Of a DNA stretch of 64,000 bases, positions 1 to 8,838 are shown piece by piece (positions within the stretch are counted from its first letter, which is position 1; the number at the start of each line of letters is the position of its first letter). The stretch spans positions 992,001 to 1,056,000 of the forward strand of contig NZ_CP051006.1 of the NCBI RefSeq assembly GCF_014673495.1, in the 5' to 3' direction. A model generated the notes under the pieces. The model made no database searches and was not told where the DNA came from. It saw only the letters and a list, made by a program, of their open reading frames with translations. Made by a program: the position numbers and the translations under genes. The stretch comes from Streptomyces griseofuscus. GTDB lineage: Bacteria > Actinomycetota > Actinomycetes > Streptomycetales > Streptomycetaceae.

Positions 1-193
1 GGCCCTCTGTTCGACGATCCGGTGATGCCCTCGTGTGGATGAAGGGTCGAACTGGGGTGCCTTCTCAGCCATGTCGGACTCATCCGATCGTCAAACCGCT
101 GATCGGCTTTATCCCTCCTTCGGACCAATATCGCCGCAGTCCGGGTTACGGCCGCCGCGCGCGTCCCATGATCTTCGGGTGCATGGACTCCAC

Positions 194-955
194 GTGACCC
201 GACGCCCGCCCGCCCCAAGGGTGTTGGCCCTCCTGGCGCTGGCCTGCGCTCTGACGGGCTGCCCGGTCGGCCATGCGTCGGCCGACGCCTGCGCGTACGC
301 CTCCACGGGGCCGGACGGCACGGTGGCGGTGGCCTCGGCGGGCGATGTCTCGGTCGTGGCCTCGGGGGGTGGCGGCTCGGCCTTCGCGGGCGGTGCCTGG
401 GCCTTCGAGGGTGCCGGCTCGGCCTCCGCCGACGGCCCGTCGGCCCCGGCGGGCGGTGTCCCGGTCGCCGTGGGGGGCGCCTCGGTGACCCTCTCCGGCG
501 GCCGTCATCACCGGCCGGCTCCCCCGTACCACCACCACCGGCCGCCGCACCGGCACTGCCCACCGCCACCCCCGCCGACGTGCCCACCGACCCCGACGCC
601 GACCCCCACACCCACCCCGACCCCGACCCCTGCTCCGCCCCCTACGCCTTCGCCGAAGCCGAAGCCGAAGCCGACGCCGACGCAGCGGCCCACACCGAAG
701 CCCGCGCCGCCCGTCCGGGCGCCCCGGCCGACGCCCACCCCGCCTCCCCCGCCCACGCCGAAGCCCGTACCGGCCCCGAAGCCGAAGCCCAAGCCCGCAC
801 CCGCACCGCGGCCTTCGCTCGCGCCGGTGAGCTTCCCGGCGTACCACCCGCATCCGGCCAACCGGCCCGCCCCGGGCCACACCGCGCCCGTCACCTACGT
901 CCTGCTCATCGCCGTACCCGCGATCGTCGCCGTCGTGGCCCTGCGCCCGCGCTGA
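194..955 (+). CDS. proline-rich secreted or lipid-anchored surface protein
   Basis: The reading frame is open from position 35, but the GTG at 194 is preferred because it begins a signal sequence: basic VTRRPPAPR, a hydrophobic stretch, then LTGC, which fits a lipobox with Cys at about residue 22. The middle is low complexity: an Ala/Gly/Ser/Val part, a His-rich patch (HHRP..HHHRPPHRHC), then long Pro-Thr and Lys-Pro runs typical of a wall-spanning stalk. The C-terminus has a hydrophobic segment (VTYVLLIAVPAIVAVVAL) ending in RPR, which could be a membrane anchor. A lipid anchor and a C-terminal helix together would be unusual, so the processing is uncertain. A DUF4239 membrane protein follows 32 bp downstream on the same strand. 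No enzymatic domain is visible; a structural role at the cell surface is inferred. Confidence 0.6.
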   Translation: MTRRPPAPRVLALLALACALTGCPVGHASADACAYASTGPDGTVAVASAGDVSVVASGGGGSAFAGGAWAFEGAGSASADGPSAPAGGVPVAVGGASVTLSGGRHHRPAPPYHHHRPPHRHCPPPPPPTCPPTPTPTPTPTPTPTPAPPPTPSPKPKPKPTPTQRPTPKPAPPVRAPRPTPTPPPPPTPKPVPAPKPKPKPAPAPRPSLAPVSFPAYHPHPANRPAPGHTAPVTYVLLIAVPAIVAVVALRPR

Positions 956-987
956 CCCGTCGGGCAGTTCACCTCTGGAGGTATCCG

Positions 988-1752
988 TTGTCGGATTGGC
1001 TTGTTCTCGTCCTCGGGATGCTGGGCGCCTGTGTCGTGGTGGTCCTCGTGACCTTCGTACGGCACCGGCGGGCGCCCGAGGACGAGGACCCCAATGAGAC
1101 CCCGGACGTCATCGAGTACATGACGATGTGGATCGGCGTCGTCTACGCGATCGTCCTGGGTCTGGCCATCGCGGGCGTGTGGGAGGCGCGTGACTCCGCC
1201 CAGAGTTATGTGCAAACCGAGGCGCAGGCGCTGCACGAGATCTCGGAGCGGGTGCGGGTGTATCCGCCGCAGACCCGAGACCTCATCCGGGCCGATGTCA
1301 ACTCCTATGTCAGCTATGTCGTGCACTCCGAGTGGCCCACGATGGCCCACCAGGAGCGCATCACCGACCATGGGACCGCGCTGCTCCAGAAGGTCCGCGA
1401 GGACGTCACCGACTACCGGCCGAAGAACGACTTCGAGGCGCAGGCGTACCAGCCGCTGCTGGATCAGATGGCCGCCGCGGACCAGGCCCGCAACGCGCGG
1501 GGCGATTCGACGGGCGCCACCATGCCCTCGGTGGTGTGGTGGGGGCTGCTCACCGGCGCGGTGATCACCGTCGGGATGGTGTTCGCGCTCCAGATCCGGC
1601 GCACCAAGAGGGAGTTGCTCCTGGCCGGGCTGTTCTCCGCGACCATCGCCTTCATGCTGTTCCTGATCTGGGACCTGGACGCCCCCTACAGCCGGGGCAT
1701 CGCGGTGACCGCCGAACCGTTCCTCAATCTGTTCCCGGGCATCACCAGCTGA
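988..1752 (+). CDS. DUF4239-type integral membrane protein
   Basis: About 254 residues with hydrophobic segments near residues 3-22 (LVLVLGMLGACVVVVLVTF), 41-60 (IGVVYAIVLGLAIAGVW), 180-200 and 208-225. A charged loop of about 110 residues lies between the second and third, including RVYPPQTRDLIRADVNSY and REDVTDYRPKN. This layout fits the DUF4239 (bestrophin-like) family, whose function is not established. The start chosen is TTG at 988, because TGGAGG lies seven bases upstream and no ATG or GTG nearby has a comparable site. The open frame extending back to 580 overlaps the previous gene and is not coding. The gene ends just before a strong hairpin at 1785-1824. Confidence 0.75.
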   Translation: MSDWLVLVLGMLGACVVVVLVTFVRHRRAPEDEDPNETPDVIEYMTMWIGVVYAIVLGLAIAGVWEARDSAQSYVQTEAQALHEISERVRVYPPQTRDLIRADVNSYVSYVVHSEWPTMAHQERITDHGTALLQKVREDVTDYRPKNDFEAQAYQPLLDQMAAADQARNARGDSTGATMPSVVWWGLLTGAVITVGMVFALQIRRTKRELLLAGLFSATIAFMLFLIWDLDAPYSRGIAVTAEPFLNLFPGITS

Positions 1753-1784
1753 CCGGACCGGGCACAGCCCGACAGCACAGGAGT

Positions 1785-1824
1785 CCCGGACCGGCGGCCC
1801 GCGCACAGTGGCCGCCGGTCCGGG
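1785..1824. terminator. bidirectional hairpin terminator
   Basis: A perfect 15-bp inverted repeat (CCCGGACCGGCGGCC and its complement) surrounds a 10-base loop between the convergent stop codons at 1752 and 1844. Neither side has a long T-run, which is usual for Streptomyces terminators. It should serve both the DUF4239 gene and the glycine-rich gene. Confidence 0.8.
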
Positions 1825-1843
1825 CGTTTCTCGGGGTTTCCCC

Positions 1844-2800
1844 TCAGGCCCGCCGCTCACCCCTGCGGCGCAGCCAGTACGCCCCGCCGCCGATCAGGGC
1901 CACGCCGACCAGACCGCCGCCGATGGCCATGTCCGTGGTCGTCGCGCCGCTGGTCCGGCTGCCGCCGAGCCCGCCGTTGACCCCACCGATCACCGTGAAG
2001 GCCCGGGGCCGGGTGATGGTGCGGCCGTCGCAGCGCACGGAGATGTCGTACCGGCCCGCGCGGGCGTTGCGGTTGACGTAGACGACTCCGCGCGAGGTGT
2101 CGTCCCGGAAGGGCGTCAGCGGGGCCGTGCGGAAGGCGCGGGAGGCCATCTCGCCGCCGCGCCGGCAGCCCTGCACGGTGACCGTCAGCCGGCCCCCGGC
2201 CGCGACCACGCTCGGTGAGACGACGATGTTGCGCAGCCCGTTGTCACCGCCGGGCCCGTTGCCGAAGTCACCGCCGAGGCCGCCCTCGCCGCGTCCGAAA
2301 TCGTCGCCCCGGCCATTGCCGAAGTCATCGCCCCGGCCATTGCCGCTGATACGGCCGTTGCCGCTGATGGTGCCGTTGAAGTGGCCCTCGAAACGGCCGT
2401 TCCCGTTGAAGCCGCCGTTCCCGTTGAAATTCCCGTTCCCGTTCCCGAAGTCGCCGTTCCCGTTGCCGAAGTTGCCGCCTCCGCCTCCGCCTCTGTTCCC
2501 GTTGCCATTGCCGAAGTTGCCGCCCCCGCCTCCGCCGCCCCCTCCGCCGTTGCCGAAGTTCCCGCCTCCGCCACCCCCGCCACCGCCACCGAGATTTCCG
2601 CCCCCGCCACCGATTCCGACATTGCCGTTCCCGAAGTTGCCGACACCGGTACCGGGACCGACGATGGTCCCCGAGCCGGCGCCCGTGCCTCCCGTGGTGC
2701 CGCCCCCGTTGCCCATGCCGTCCGCGACGGCCACGGGGGCGGCGAGCCCGAGCACGGCCACCGCGGTGCACGCGGCCGCCAGGGCGCGTTGGTTTCGCAT
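1844..2800 (-). CDS. glycine-rich secreted protein with C-terminal membrane anchor
   Basis: The start is the ATG at 2800 (MRNQRALAAACTAVAV), with GGAGGATCAC directly upstream; an ATG 21 bases earlier lacks a site. Residues 1-27 form a signal peptide ending near APVAVADG. A long low-complexity domain of GGGGNFGNG-type repeats follows (about residues 35-190). A more ordered part of about 80 residues starts at NIVVSPSVVAAGGRLTVTVQ and resembles an immunoglobulin-like or bacterial surface domain with two cysteines (GCRRGGE and VRCDGR). The C-terminus has a hydrophobic helix (MAIGGGLVGVALIGGGAYW) and RRRGERRA, a tail that fits an LPXTG-less membrane anchor. Secretion is clear from the sequence; function is unknown. 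A class F sortase gene lies 290 bp away, but no canonical sorting motif is visible here. Confidence 0.7.
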   Translation of the reverse strand: MRNQRALAAACTAVAVLGLAAPVAVADGMGNGGGTTGGTGAGSGTIVGPGTGVGNFGNGNVGIGGGGGNLGGGGGGGGGGNFGNGGGGGGGGGGNFGNGNGNRGGGGGGNFGNGNGDFGNGNGNFNGNGGFNGNGRFEGHFNGTISGNGRISGNGRGDDFGNGRGDDFGRGEGGLGGDFGNGPGGDNGLRNIVVSPSVVAAGGRLTVTVQGCRRGGEMASRAFRTAPLTPFRDDTSRGVVYVNRNARAGRYDISVRCDGRTITRPRAFTVIGGVNGGLGGSRTSGATTTDMAIGGGLVGVALIGGGAYWLRRRGERRA

Positions 2801-3089
2801 GTGATCCTCCGCGGAAGGCACCCCGGGGCCCGTCCCCGGTCGATCGGCGAGAAAGCACCTCCCAGCTCAGACCCTCGGGTGAACGGAACACGCCCGCATG
2901 TCGAGAATGCTCCGTCCTGGTGATCCGACACTCCGCACGACAACCTGACAATCGGATATAGCCGCAGGTCACGGACCGTCAGAAAATTCCTGGGAACGGC
3001 AACTCGGATGGCGCACCACGAGGGTGACGGGCCACCCGTTCGCCACTCGGCCCGTCGCCGGGTGCCCGTGCGGGACTTAGCTTTTTCCC

Positions 3090-3827
3090 ATGCGCAACGC
3101 AGGGGACGACCGACGCTTGGAGACGGGACGGCGCATGTCCGCGCCCCGGCTGTACCAGCCGCCCCGGCTCGCCGAGGAGGACGAGGACGACGCCGTACGG
3201 CGCCGGCGGCGCGCACCGTGGGGTGTGATGGCGCTGCTGCTGCTCTCCGGTCTGGCACTTCTCCGCAACGGCTCGGGCGAGTTCGACGTCGGCCCGCCGC
3301 AGCCCGCCTCGGCGGCGGCCCCGGACACCCGCACCCCGCAGAGCCCGCAGCCCACCGGGCCCGTACCGCTGACGTTCTCCGCGGCGGACCGGGTGCGGAT
3401 CCCGGCGATCCATGTGGACGCGCCGGTCACCCCCGTGGGCCTGGACCCGACCGGCGCGGTGAGCGCGCCGCCGCCCGAGGACCCCGATCTGGCGGGCTGG
3501 TTCACCGGCGCGGTCTCCCCGGGTGAGAAGGGCACCTCGGTCATCGTCGGCCATGTCGACAACCAGCAGGGCCCCGCCGTGTTCTACGGACTCGGGGCCC
3601 TGAAGAAGGGGAACCGCGTCGAGGTCCTGCGCAAGGACGGCAGGACGGCGGTGTTCGAGATCTACGGCGTCGAGGTCTTCTCCAAGGCCGGCTTCCCCGG
3701 CGACCGGGTGTACGGCTCGAAGGGCACCCCGGAACTGCGGGTCATCACCTGCGGCGGTGGTTTCTCCAAGCAGAACGGCTACGACGGCAATGTCGTCGTC
3801 TTCGCCCGCCTGGTCGCGGTCACCTGA
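3090..3827 (+). CDS. class F sortase
   Basis: A 245-residue protein with one N-terminal transmembrane segment (about 45-58), a Pro/Ala-rich linker and a C-terminal sortase fold. The presumed catalytic residues are visible: His155 in VIVGHVDNQQG and Cys221 in LRVITCGGGF, the class F form of the TLxTC motif. Sortases of this class are found in actinobacteria and act outside the membrane as transpeptidases or peptidases; natural substrates are poorly known. Two starts are possible: ATG 3090 without a clear ribosome site, or ATG 3135 (MSAPRLYQPP) with GGAG about 12 bases upstream. Both leave the membrane segment intact. A short gap separates it from the convergent deacetylase gene. Confidence 0.85.
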   Translation: MRNAGDDRRLETGRRMSAPRLYQPPRLAEEDEDDAVRRRRRAPWGVMALLLLSGLALLRNGSGEFDVGPPQPASAAAPDTRTPQSPQPTGPVPLTFSAADRVRIPAIHVDAPVTPVGLDPTGAVSAPPPEDPDLAGWFTGAVSPGEKGTSVIVGHVDNQQGPAVFYGLGALKKGNRVEVLRKDGRTAVFEIYGVEVFSKAGFPGDRVYGSKGTPELRVITCGGGFSKQNGYDGNVVVFARLVAVT

Positions 3828-3860
3828 ACCACCGCGGCCCGGCGGGCGGTCGGGCGGGGG

Positions 3861-4703
3861 TCAGACGCGCCGGGTCGGCACCGTGAGGTGGTATCCGCTG
3901 TCGAGCAGATAGGGCAGCCACTCCTGGATGGCCTCCACGGTCTGCGAACGGTCGCCCCCGGCGTCGTGCGAGAGGATCACCACGCCCGGCGCGGCGCCGC
4001 TCTCCACCCGGTCGATGATGACGTCGGTGCCGGGCGTGTCCCAGTCGGTGGTGTCGACGGTCCAGGCCATCGGCTCCATGCCCATCTCGGCGCCGAGCTG
4101 GAAGGCGGCCTTGTTCCAGGCGCCGTAGGGGGCGCGGAACCATTGTGGAAGGTCGCCGTAGAACTTCTCGATGATGTGACTGGTGCGTTCCATCTCGGAC
4201 TTGATCTCGGAGCGGTCGAGGGTGGTCAGCAGGGGATGCGTCCAGGTGTGGTTGCCGACGACATGGCCGTCCTCCGCCATCCGGGCCACCAGGTGCGGGT
4301 TGGCCTCGACGCACTCGCCGCACAGGAAGAACATCGCCCGTACGCCGTGCTTGGCGAGGGTGTCCAGGATGTGCGGGGTGTAATCGGGATTGGGGCCGTC
4401 GTCGAAGGTGAGCATCATCTGCCGGCCGTGCTCGGAGATCCGGAAGATGGGTTCGGTGCGCACCTTCAGCTTGCGCGGCGCGGAGTGCGGCGGGGCGCCT
4501 CCGGTCAGCGGCCGGAGCCGGAAGGCGGAGGACTTCAGGGGCGCCTGGCGGGCCTGGGGGCCGGGGGCGGGCGCGGGGGCGGCGATCCGGGCGCCCTCCT
4601 CGTCGCTGCCCGCCACGATGAGTCCCGCGGTGCCGGCCGCGCCCAGGGCGGCGGCACCGGCGAGGAGCAGGCGACGGCGTGTGAACAACTGATCTTTCTG
4701 CAT
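3861..4703 (-). CDS. secreted polysaccharide deacetylase (NodB domain, CE4)
   Basis: A 280-residue protein. The N-terminus has twin arginines before a hydrophobic core (FTRRRLLLAGAAALGAAG), suggesting Tat export. The NodB domain spans roughly residues 95-265. TFDDGP at 99-104 supplies the catalytic base and metal-binding Asp, NHTWTH at 151-156 supplies the two metal-binding His, RAPYG at 190-194 is motif 3, and ILSHDAG near 244 carries the last catalytic His. CE4 enzymes remove acetyl groups from N-acetylglucosamine polymers or O-acetylated polysaccharides, so action on peptidoglycan, chitin or another envelope glycan is expected; the substrate cannot be read from the sequence. All catalytic motifs look intact. 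Confidence 0.9.
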   Translation of the reverse strand: MQKDQLFTRRRLLLAGAAALGAAGTAGLIVAGSDEEGARIAAPAPAPGPQARQAPLKSSAFRLRPLTGGAPPHSAPRKLKVRTEPIFRISEHGRQMMLTFDDGPNPDYTPHILDTLAKHGVRAMFFLCGECVEANPHLVARMAEDGHVVGNHTWTHPLLTTLDRSEIKSEMERTSHIIEKFYGDLPQWFRAPYGAWNKAAFQLGAEMGMEPMAWTVDTTDWDTPGTDVIIDRVESGAAPGVVILSHDAGGDRSQTVEAIQEWLPYLLDSGYHLTVPTRRV

Positions 4704-4994
4704 GACTCATCAGTCGCCCCACAAGGGGTCGCCGCACCGTAACGGCACGGCGTGCGGGCGGTATTTCCACCCGGTCGGACCAGCGGGGGCAGCGCCTCCG
4801 CGGCACCCGCGGGGCGGCTCCGACAGCCCTTCGGCCGGCACGGACATCGTCAGGACAACGGTCAAGGGGGCGAGCCGAGTTGGCGCCGCCGGGGGGAGCG
4901 CGCAGGCGGTGGTGCCGTGCCGCGGGGTCTGGACGCGTCCCGGCGGTCGCGCCGCCGGCCTTCGCCAGGACCGCCCCGGCCCCCGAGGCCGGGC
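4704..4994. other. intergenic region without a supported gene
   Basis: The 291 bases upstream of the deacetylase and downstream of lysX hold only short shadow frames with no ribosome site or recognisable domain. The promoter of the minus-strand deacetylase should lie here. Confidence 0.5.
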
Positions 4995-7900
4995 TCAGCG
5001 GCGGCGCACCAGCGGGAACGGCAGGGTCTCCCGGATCGTGAGGCCGGTGAGGAACATGACGAGCCGGTCGACGCCGAGGCCGAGGCCGCCGGTCGGGGGC
5101 ATCGCGTAGTCCAGGGCCTGAAGGAAGTCCTCGTCCAGTTCCATGGCCTCCGGGTCACCGCCCGCCGCCCGCAGCGACTGCTCGGTGAGCCTGCGGCGCT
5201 GTTCGACGGGGTCGGTCAACTCGGAGTAGGCGGTGCCGAGTTCGGTGCCGAAGGCGACGAGGTCCCAGCGTTCGGCGAGCCGGGGGTCGGTGCGGTGCTG
5301 CCGGGTCAGCGGGGAGACGGCGGTCGGGAAGTCCTTGTAGAAGGTGGGCAGTTGGGTGCGCTCCTCGACCAGGCGCTCGTACATCTCCAGGACGACGTCG
5401 GCGGGTTGGTCGTCCGCCGTGTACGGCACCTTGGCGCGGTCGCACAGCCGGTGCAGGCGCAGCAGTTCGGTGCCGGGGCCGATCTCCTCGCCGAGGGCCT
5501 CGGACAGGGCGCCGTAGACCGTCTTCACCGGCCAGGGCCCGGAGATGTCGTACTCCTCGGTGCCTCTGCGGGCCACCGGGGCGCCGTGGGCGGCGGTGGC
5601 GGCGCCCTGGATCAGTTCGCGGGCGAGGTCGAGCATCACGTCGTAGTCGGCGTACGCCTGATACGCCTCCAGCATGGTGAACTCGGGGTTGTGCTTGGGC
5701 GACACGCCCTCGTTGCGGAAGGTGCGGCCGAGTTCGAAGACCTTCTCCAGGCCCCCCACGCACAGCCGCTTGAGGTACAGCTCGGGGGCGATGCGCAGAT
5801 ACAGATCGAGGTCGTAGGCGTTGCTGTGGGTGGTGAAGGGACGGGCGTTGGCGCCGCCGTGGATCCGCTGGAGCACCGGGGTCTCGACCTCGACGTAGCC
5901 GCGGCCGAGCAGTCCCTGGCGCAGGGCTCCGACGGCGGCGGAGCGGGCGCGGAGCACGGCACGGGCGCTGGGCCGGGTGACCAGGTCGAGGTGGCGCAGC
6001 CGGACCCTGGCCTCGGGGTCGGTCAGGCCCCGGCGCTTGTCGGGCAGCGGGCGCAGGCACTTGCCGGTGAGCTGCCAGGCGGTGGCGAAGACGGTGGGCT
6101 CGCCCCGGTCGCTGAGGCCGCTCGTCCCGGTGACGGTGATGTGGTCGCCGACGTCGGCGTCGGCGGTGAAGCGGGCGAGGGCGGCGCCGCAGCCCTCGCG
6201 GGTGAGGGCGATCTGGTGGTCGCCGGACCAGTCGCGGAGCACGGCGAAGACGATCCCGCCGAGGTCGCGGACCAGCATGATCCGCCCGGCGACGGTGACC
6301 CGCTCGCCGGGCGGAACGTCGGCGAGGGCATGGGTCGGGGGGCGGACCCCGACGGGGTAGGGGTCGGTGCCCTCGGCGCGCAGCCGGTCGAGCTTGTGGT
6401 GGCGGACGCGGACCTGGTCGGGCAGCCCCGCGTCCGGGTCGGCGGGCGCTGCGCCGGTGTCCGGGGCGGGCGCGGTCGTGAGCGGCGGGGTGAGGGGCGC
6501 GGGCGGCCGGCCGGTCGTGCGGTGCCCCTTGCCCCACAGGGTGCGCAGGGACGGTACGGGGACGAAGCCCTCGGCGATGCCGGAGGCCAGGCCGATCCGG
6601 GCGAGGGAGGCGGTCTCGCCGTAGCAGATGAAGCGCGGGTACCACTCGGGGTGGTACTTGGCGTTGGAGCGGTACAGGGCCTCCAGCTGCCACCAGCGGG
6701 AGAAGAACAGCAGCAGCCGGCGCCAGAGCCGCAGGACGGGCCCGGCGCCGATCCGGGCGCCCTCCTCGAAGACCGAGCGGAACACGGCGAAGTTCAGGGA
6801 GATCCTGCGGATGCCCAACTTCGGTGCGGCGGCGCACAGTTCGGTGACCATGAACTCCATCACGCCGTTGGGCGCGGCGCGGTCGCGGCGCATCAGGTCC
6901 AGGGAGACGCCGTCGGTGCCCCAGGGCACGAAGGAGAGCAGCGCGAGCAGTCGGCGGTCCTCGCCGCAGGCCTCGACGAGCAGGCAGTCGCCGTCGGCGG
7001 GGTCGCCGAGGCGGTCCAGGGCCATGGAGAAGCCGCGTTCGGTCTCGGTGTCGCGCCAGGCGTCGGCCCGGTCGACGATCTCCTCCATCTCCCGTTCGCC
7101 GAGCGCGGCGTGGCGGCGGATGCGGCAGGTGGCGCCGGTGCGGCGGACCCGGTGCACGGCCTGCCGGGTGACGCGCATGTCCCGGCCGTCCAGATCGAAC
7201 CCGGCGACGTGCAGGATCGCCTCGTCGCCGAGCTGGAGGGCGCCGAGGCCCGCGCGGGCGTAGGCGCGGGCGCCGTCCTCGGAGGCGCCCATCACGGCGG
7301 GCACCCAGGCGTAGCGGCGGGCCAGATCCAGCCAGGCGGCGATGGCGTGCGGCCAGGCCTCCGGGTCGCCGACGGGATCGCCGCTGGCCAGGCACACCCC
7401 GACCTCGACGCGGTAGGTGACGGCGGCCTTGCCGCTGGGCGAGAAGACGACGGCCTTGTCGCGGCGGGTGGCGAAGTAGCCGAGCGAGTCGCGGTCGCCG
7501 TAACGCGCGAGCAGGGCGCGGACGCGGGCCTCCTCGTCGCCGTGCAGGGCGGCCTCCAGGCGCTGCGAACGGAACAGTGTGGCGGCTGCGTTGAGCAGGG
7601 CGAGGGCGCCGAGCAGGCCGAGCACGAAGGTGACCGCGCGGGGCGGGTGTCCGGCGAAGGAGCTGCTGGAGACGAGGCCGCCGCAGACCCGGTCGGCGGC
7701 CCAGGCCAGGTGCTCGTCGGCCGGGAGGGTGCCCGGGAACAGCAGGACCAGACCCCAGCCGAGCAGGATCGCGACGGCGAGCCCGCCGAGCAGCACGGCG
7801 AGGGCGCGCCACACCGCGCCGCGGCGGGAGGCGGCGTAGAACTCGCCCCGGGCCACCAGCAGCAGGGCCAGCAGCAGGCCGCACGGGATCAGGGAGGGCA

Positions 7901-8264
7901 GGGACTGGGCGTACAGGCCGAGGGCGAGGCCGAGCGCGTCGCTGAGGACGAGCAGGCCCAGGTAGACGACGACCAGCCACCAGGCGACCTTCTTGCGGGC
8001 GGCGGTGGCCCCGGCCAGCAGGAACAGGAAGACCGCGTAGGCGAGGTTGGCGCTGATGGGGACCAGCAGCAGATCGATGCCCCGGACGAGCGGACGCAGC
8101 ACCCGGCGCAGGGGCTCCACCAGCGCGATCGCCGCGCACAGCAGCCCCAGTGCGGCGAACAGCCCCCCGAACGCCTCGGGCACCCGGCCGAGCCGCCCGC
8201 CGCCGGCCGGGGGGTGCTCCCCCGCGCCGTCCCTGCGTGCGGCGGGCTCCGCGGTGGCGGTCAT
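4995..8264 (-). CDS. lysX: bifunctional lysylphosphatidylglycerol synthetase / lysyl-tRNA synthetase LysX
   Basis: A 1089-residue fusion as in mycobacterial LysX. About residues 25-240 contain several transmembrane helices (e.g. [21 protein letters not shown]). Residues from about 245 to 590 are the MprF-type transferase domain, with [30 protein letters not shown] and [20 protein letters not shown]. After a Pro/Ala-rich linker come the OB-fold (about 640-740) and the class II aminoacyl-tRNA synthetase core, with motif 2 [16 protein letters not shown] and motif 3 [11 protein letters not shown]. The enzyme is expected to charge tRNA-Lys and transfer lysine to phosphatidylglycerol, lowering surface negative charge and giving tolerance to cationic peptides. 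The start is ATG 8264 ([11 protein letters not shown]); the longer open frame would run into the usp gene. The divergent usp start lies 104 bp away. Confidence 0.92.
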   Translation of the reverse strand: MTATAEPAARRDGAGEHPPAGGGRLGRVPEAFGGLFAALGLLCAAIALVEPLRRVLRPLVRGIDLLLVPISANLAYAVFLFLLAGATAARKKVAWWLVVVYLGLLVLSDALGLALGLYAQSLPSLIPCGLLLALLLVARGEFYAASRRGAVWRALAVLLGGLAVAILLGWGLVLLFPGTLPADEHLAWAADRVCGGLVSSSSFAGHPPRAVTFVLGLLGALALLNAAATLFRSQRLEAALHGDEEARVRALLARYGDRDSLGYFATRRDKAVVFSPSGKAAVTYRVEVGVCLASGDPVGDPEAWPHAIAAWLDLARRYAWVPAVMGASEDGARAYARAGLGALQLGDEAILHVAGFDLDGRDMRVTRQAVHRVRRTGATCRIRRHAALGEREMEEIVDRADAWRDTETERGFSMALDRLGDPADGDCLLVEACGEDRRLLALLSFVPWGTDGVSLDLMRRDRAAPNGVMEFMVTELCAAAPKLGIRRISLNFAVFRSVFEEGARIGAGPVLRLWRRLLLFFSRWWQLEALYRSNAKYHPEWYPRFICYGETASLARIGLASGIAEGFVPVPSLRTLWGKGHRTTGRPPAPLTPPLTTAPAPDTGAAPADPDAGLPDQVRVRHHKLDRLRAEGTDPYPVGVRPPTHALADVPPGERVTVAGRIMLVRDLGGIVFAVLRDWSGDHQIALTREGCGAALARFTADADVGDHITVTGTSGLSDRGEPTVFATAWQLTGKCLRPLPDKRRGLTDPEARVRLRHLDLVTRPSARAVLRARSAAVGALRQGLLGRGYVEVETPVLQRIHGGANARPFTTHSNAYDLDLYLRIAPELYLKRLCVGGLEKVFELGRTFRNEGVSPKHNPEFTMLEAYQAYADYDVMLDLARELIQGAATAAHGAPVARRGTEEYDISGPWPVKTVYGALSEALGEEIGPGTELLRLHRLCDRAKVPYTADDQPADVVLEMYERLVEERTQLPTFYKDFPTAVSPLTRQHRTDPRLAERWDLVAFGTELGTAYSELTDPVEQRRRLTEQSLRAAGGDPEAMELDEDFLQALDYAMPPTGGLGLGVDRLVMFLTGLTIRETLPFPLVRRR

Positions 8265-8352
8265 GGTTCCGACTGTAGGGAGGGGGGCGGGGGGTGCGCG
8301 CGTCGAGGCGTGATCTCCGTACGCCCTGGCGGTCCACAGGAAGCAACGGTTC

Positions 8353-8370
8353 CGATAACCTCGGGACGTG
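8353..8370 (+). promoter_or_regulatory. possible leaderless start with -10 element for usp
   Basis: The GTG start at 8368 has no Shine-Dalgarno sequence. TAACCT at 8356-8361 fits the TANNNT -10 consensus and would place the first transcribed base at or next to the GTG, which suggests a leaderless mRNA. No good -35 match is seen, so this remains inference. Confidence 0.4.
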
Positions 8371-8838
8371 ACGGAGCAGCACGAAGAGCATGCGCAGCAG
8401 TTCGAACGGGGCACGGACGGGCCGAAGGTGATCCTCGTCGGCGTGGACGGCTCCGAGTCCTCGATGCGCGCCGCCGCGTACGCGGGCGGTCTGGCCCGGC
8501 GGCAGCACGCGCTGCTCGCGGTGGTGTACGTGCAGCCGGTGCTGGCCGCCGGGGCGGCGCTCGGGGCGCCGGTGATGGAGACGACCGACGAGATCGCCGA
8601 TGACCTGGTGGCGCAGATCCGGGACGCGGCCGAGCGGGTCCGCGGGATATTCGAGGTGCGCTGGGAGTTCCACACCTTCCGCGGCGACCCCTACGCCGGA
8701 CTGGTGACGGCCGCCGAGGAGCTGAAGGCGGACGCGGTGGTGGTGGGCGCCTCGGAGCAGGCGGGGCACCGGATCATCGGGTCGGTGGCGGTGCGGCTGG
8801 TGAAGGCGGGACGGTGGCCGGTGACGGTCGTTCCGTAG
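8368..8838 (+). CDS. universal stress protein (UspA family)
   Basis: A 156-residue protein with one USP domain: the first strand [16 protein letters not shown] with the conserved Asp, a central helix-strand region, and the C-terminal [18 protein letters not shown] ending VTVVP. The usual ATP-binding pattern G-x2-G-x9-G-S/T is only partly kept (GASEQAG then GSVA), so nucleotide binding is uncertain. A 20-residue acidic/polar N-terminal extension precedes the domain. The last 65 bp overlap the 3' end of the convergent MFS gene. Role in stress or dormancy is inferred from the family only. Confidence 0.82.
   Translation: MTEQHEEHAQQFERGTDGPKVILVGVDGSESSMRAAAYAGGLARRQHALLAVVYVQPVLAAGAALGAPVMETTDEIADDLVAQIRDAAERVRGIFEVRWEFHTFRGDPYAGLVTAAEELKADAVVVGASEQAGHRIIGSVAVRLVKAGRWPVTVVP

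Noticed and set aside
4752..8603. A 1283-codon plus-strand open frame opposite lysX
   Set aside because: It mirrors the lysX frame in GC-rich DNA, has a Gly/Ala/Val-biased product without domains, and conflicts with the unmistakable lysX motifs.
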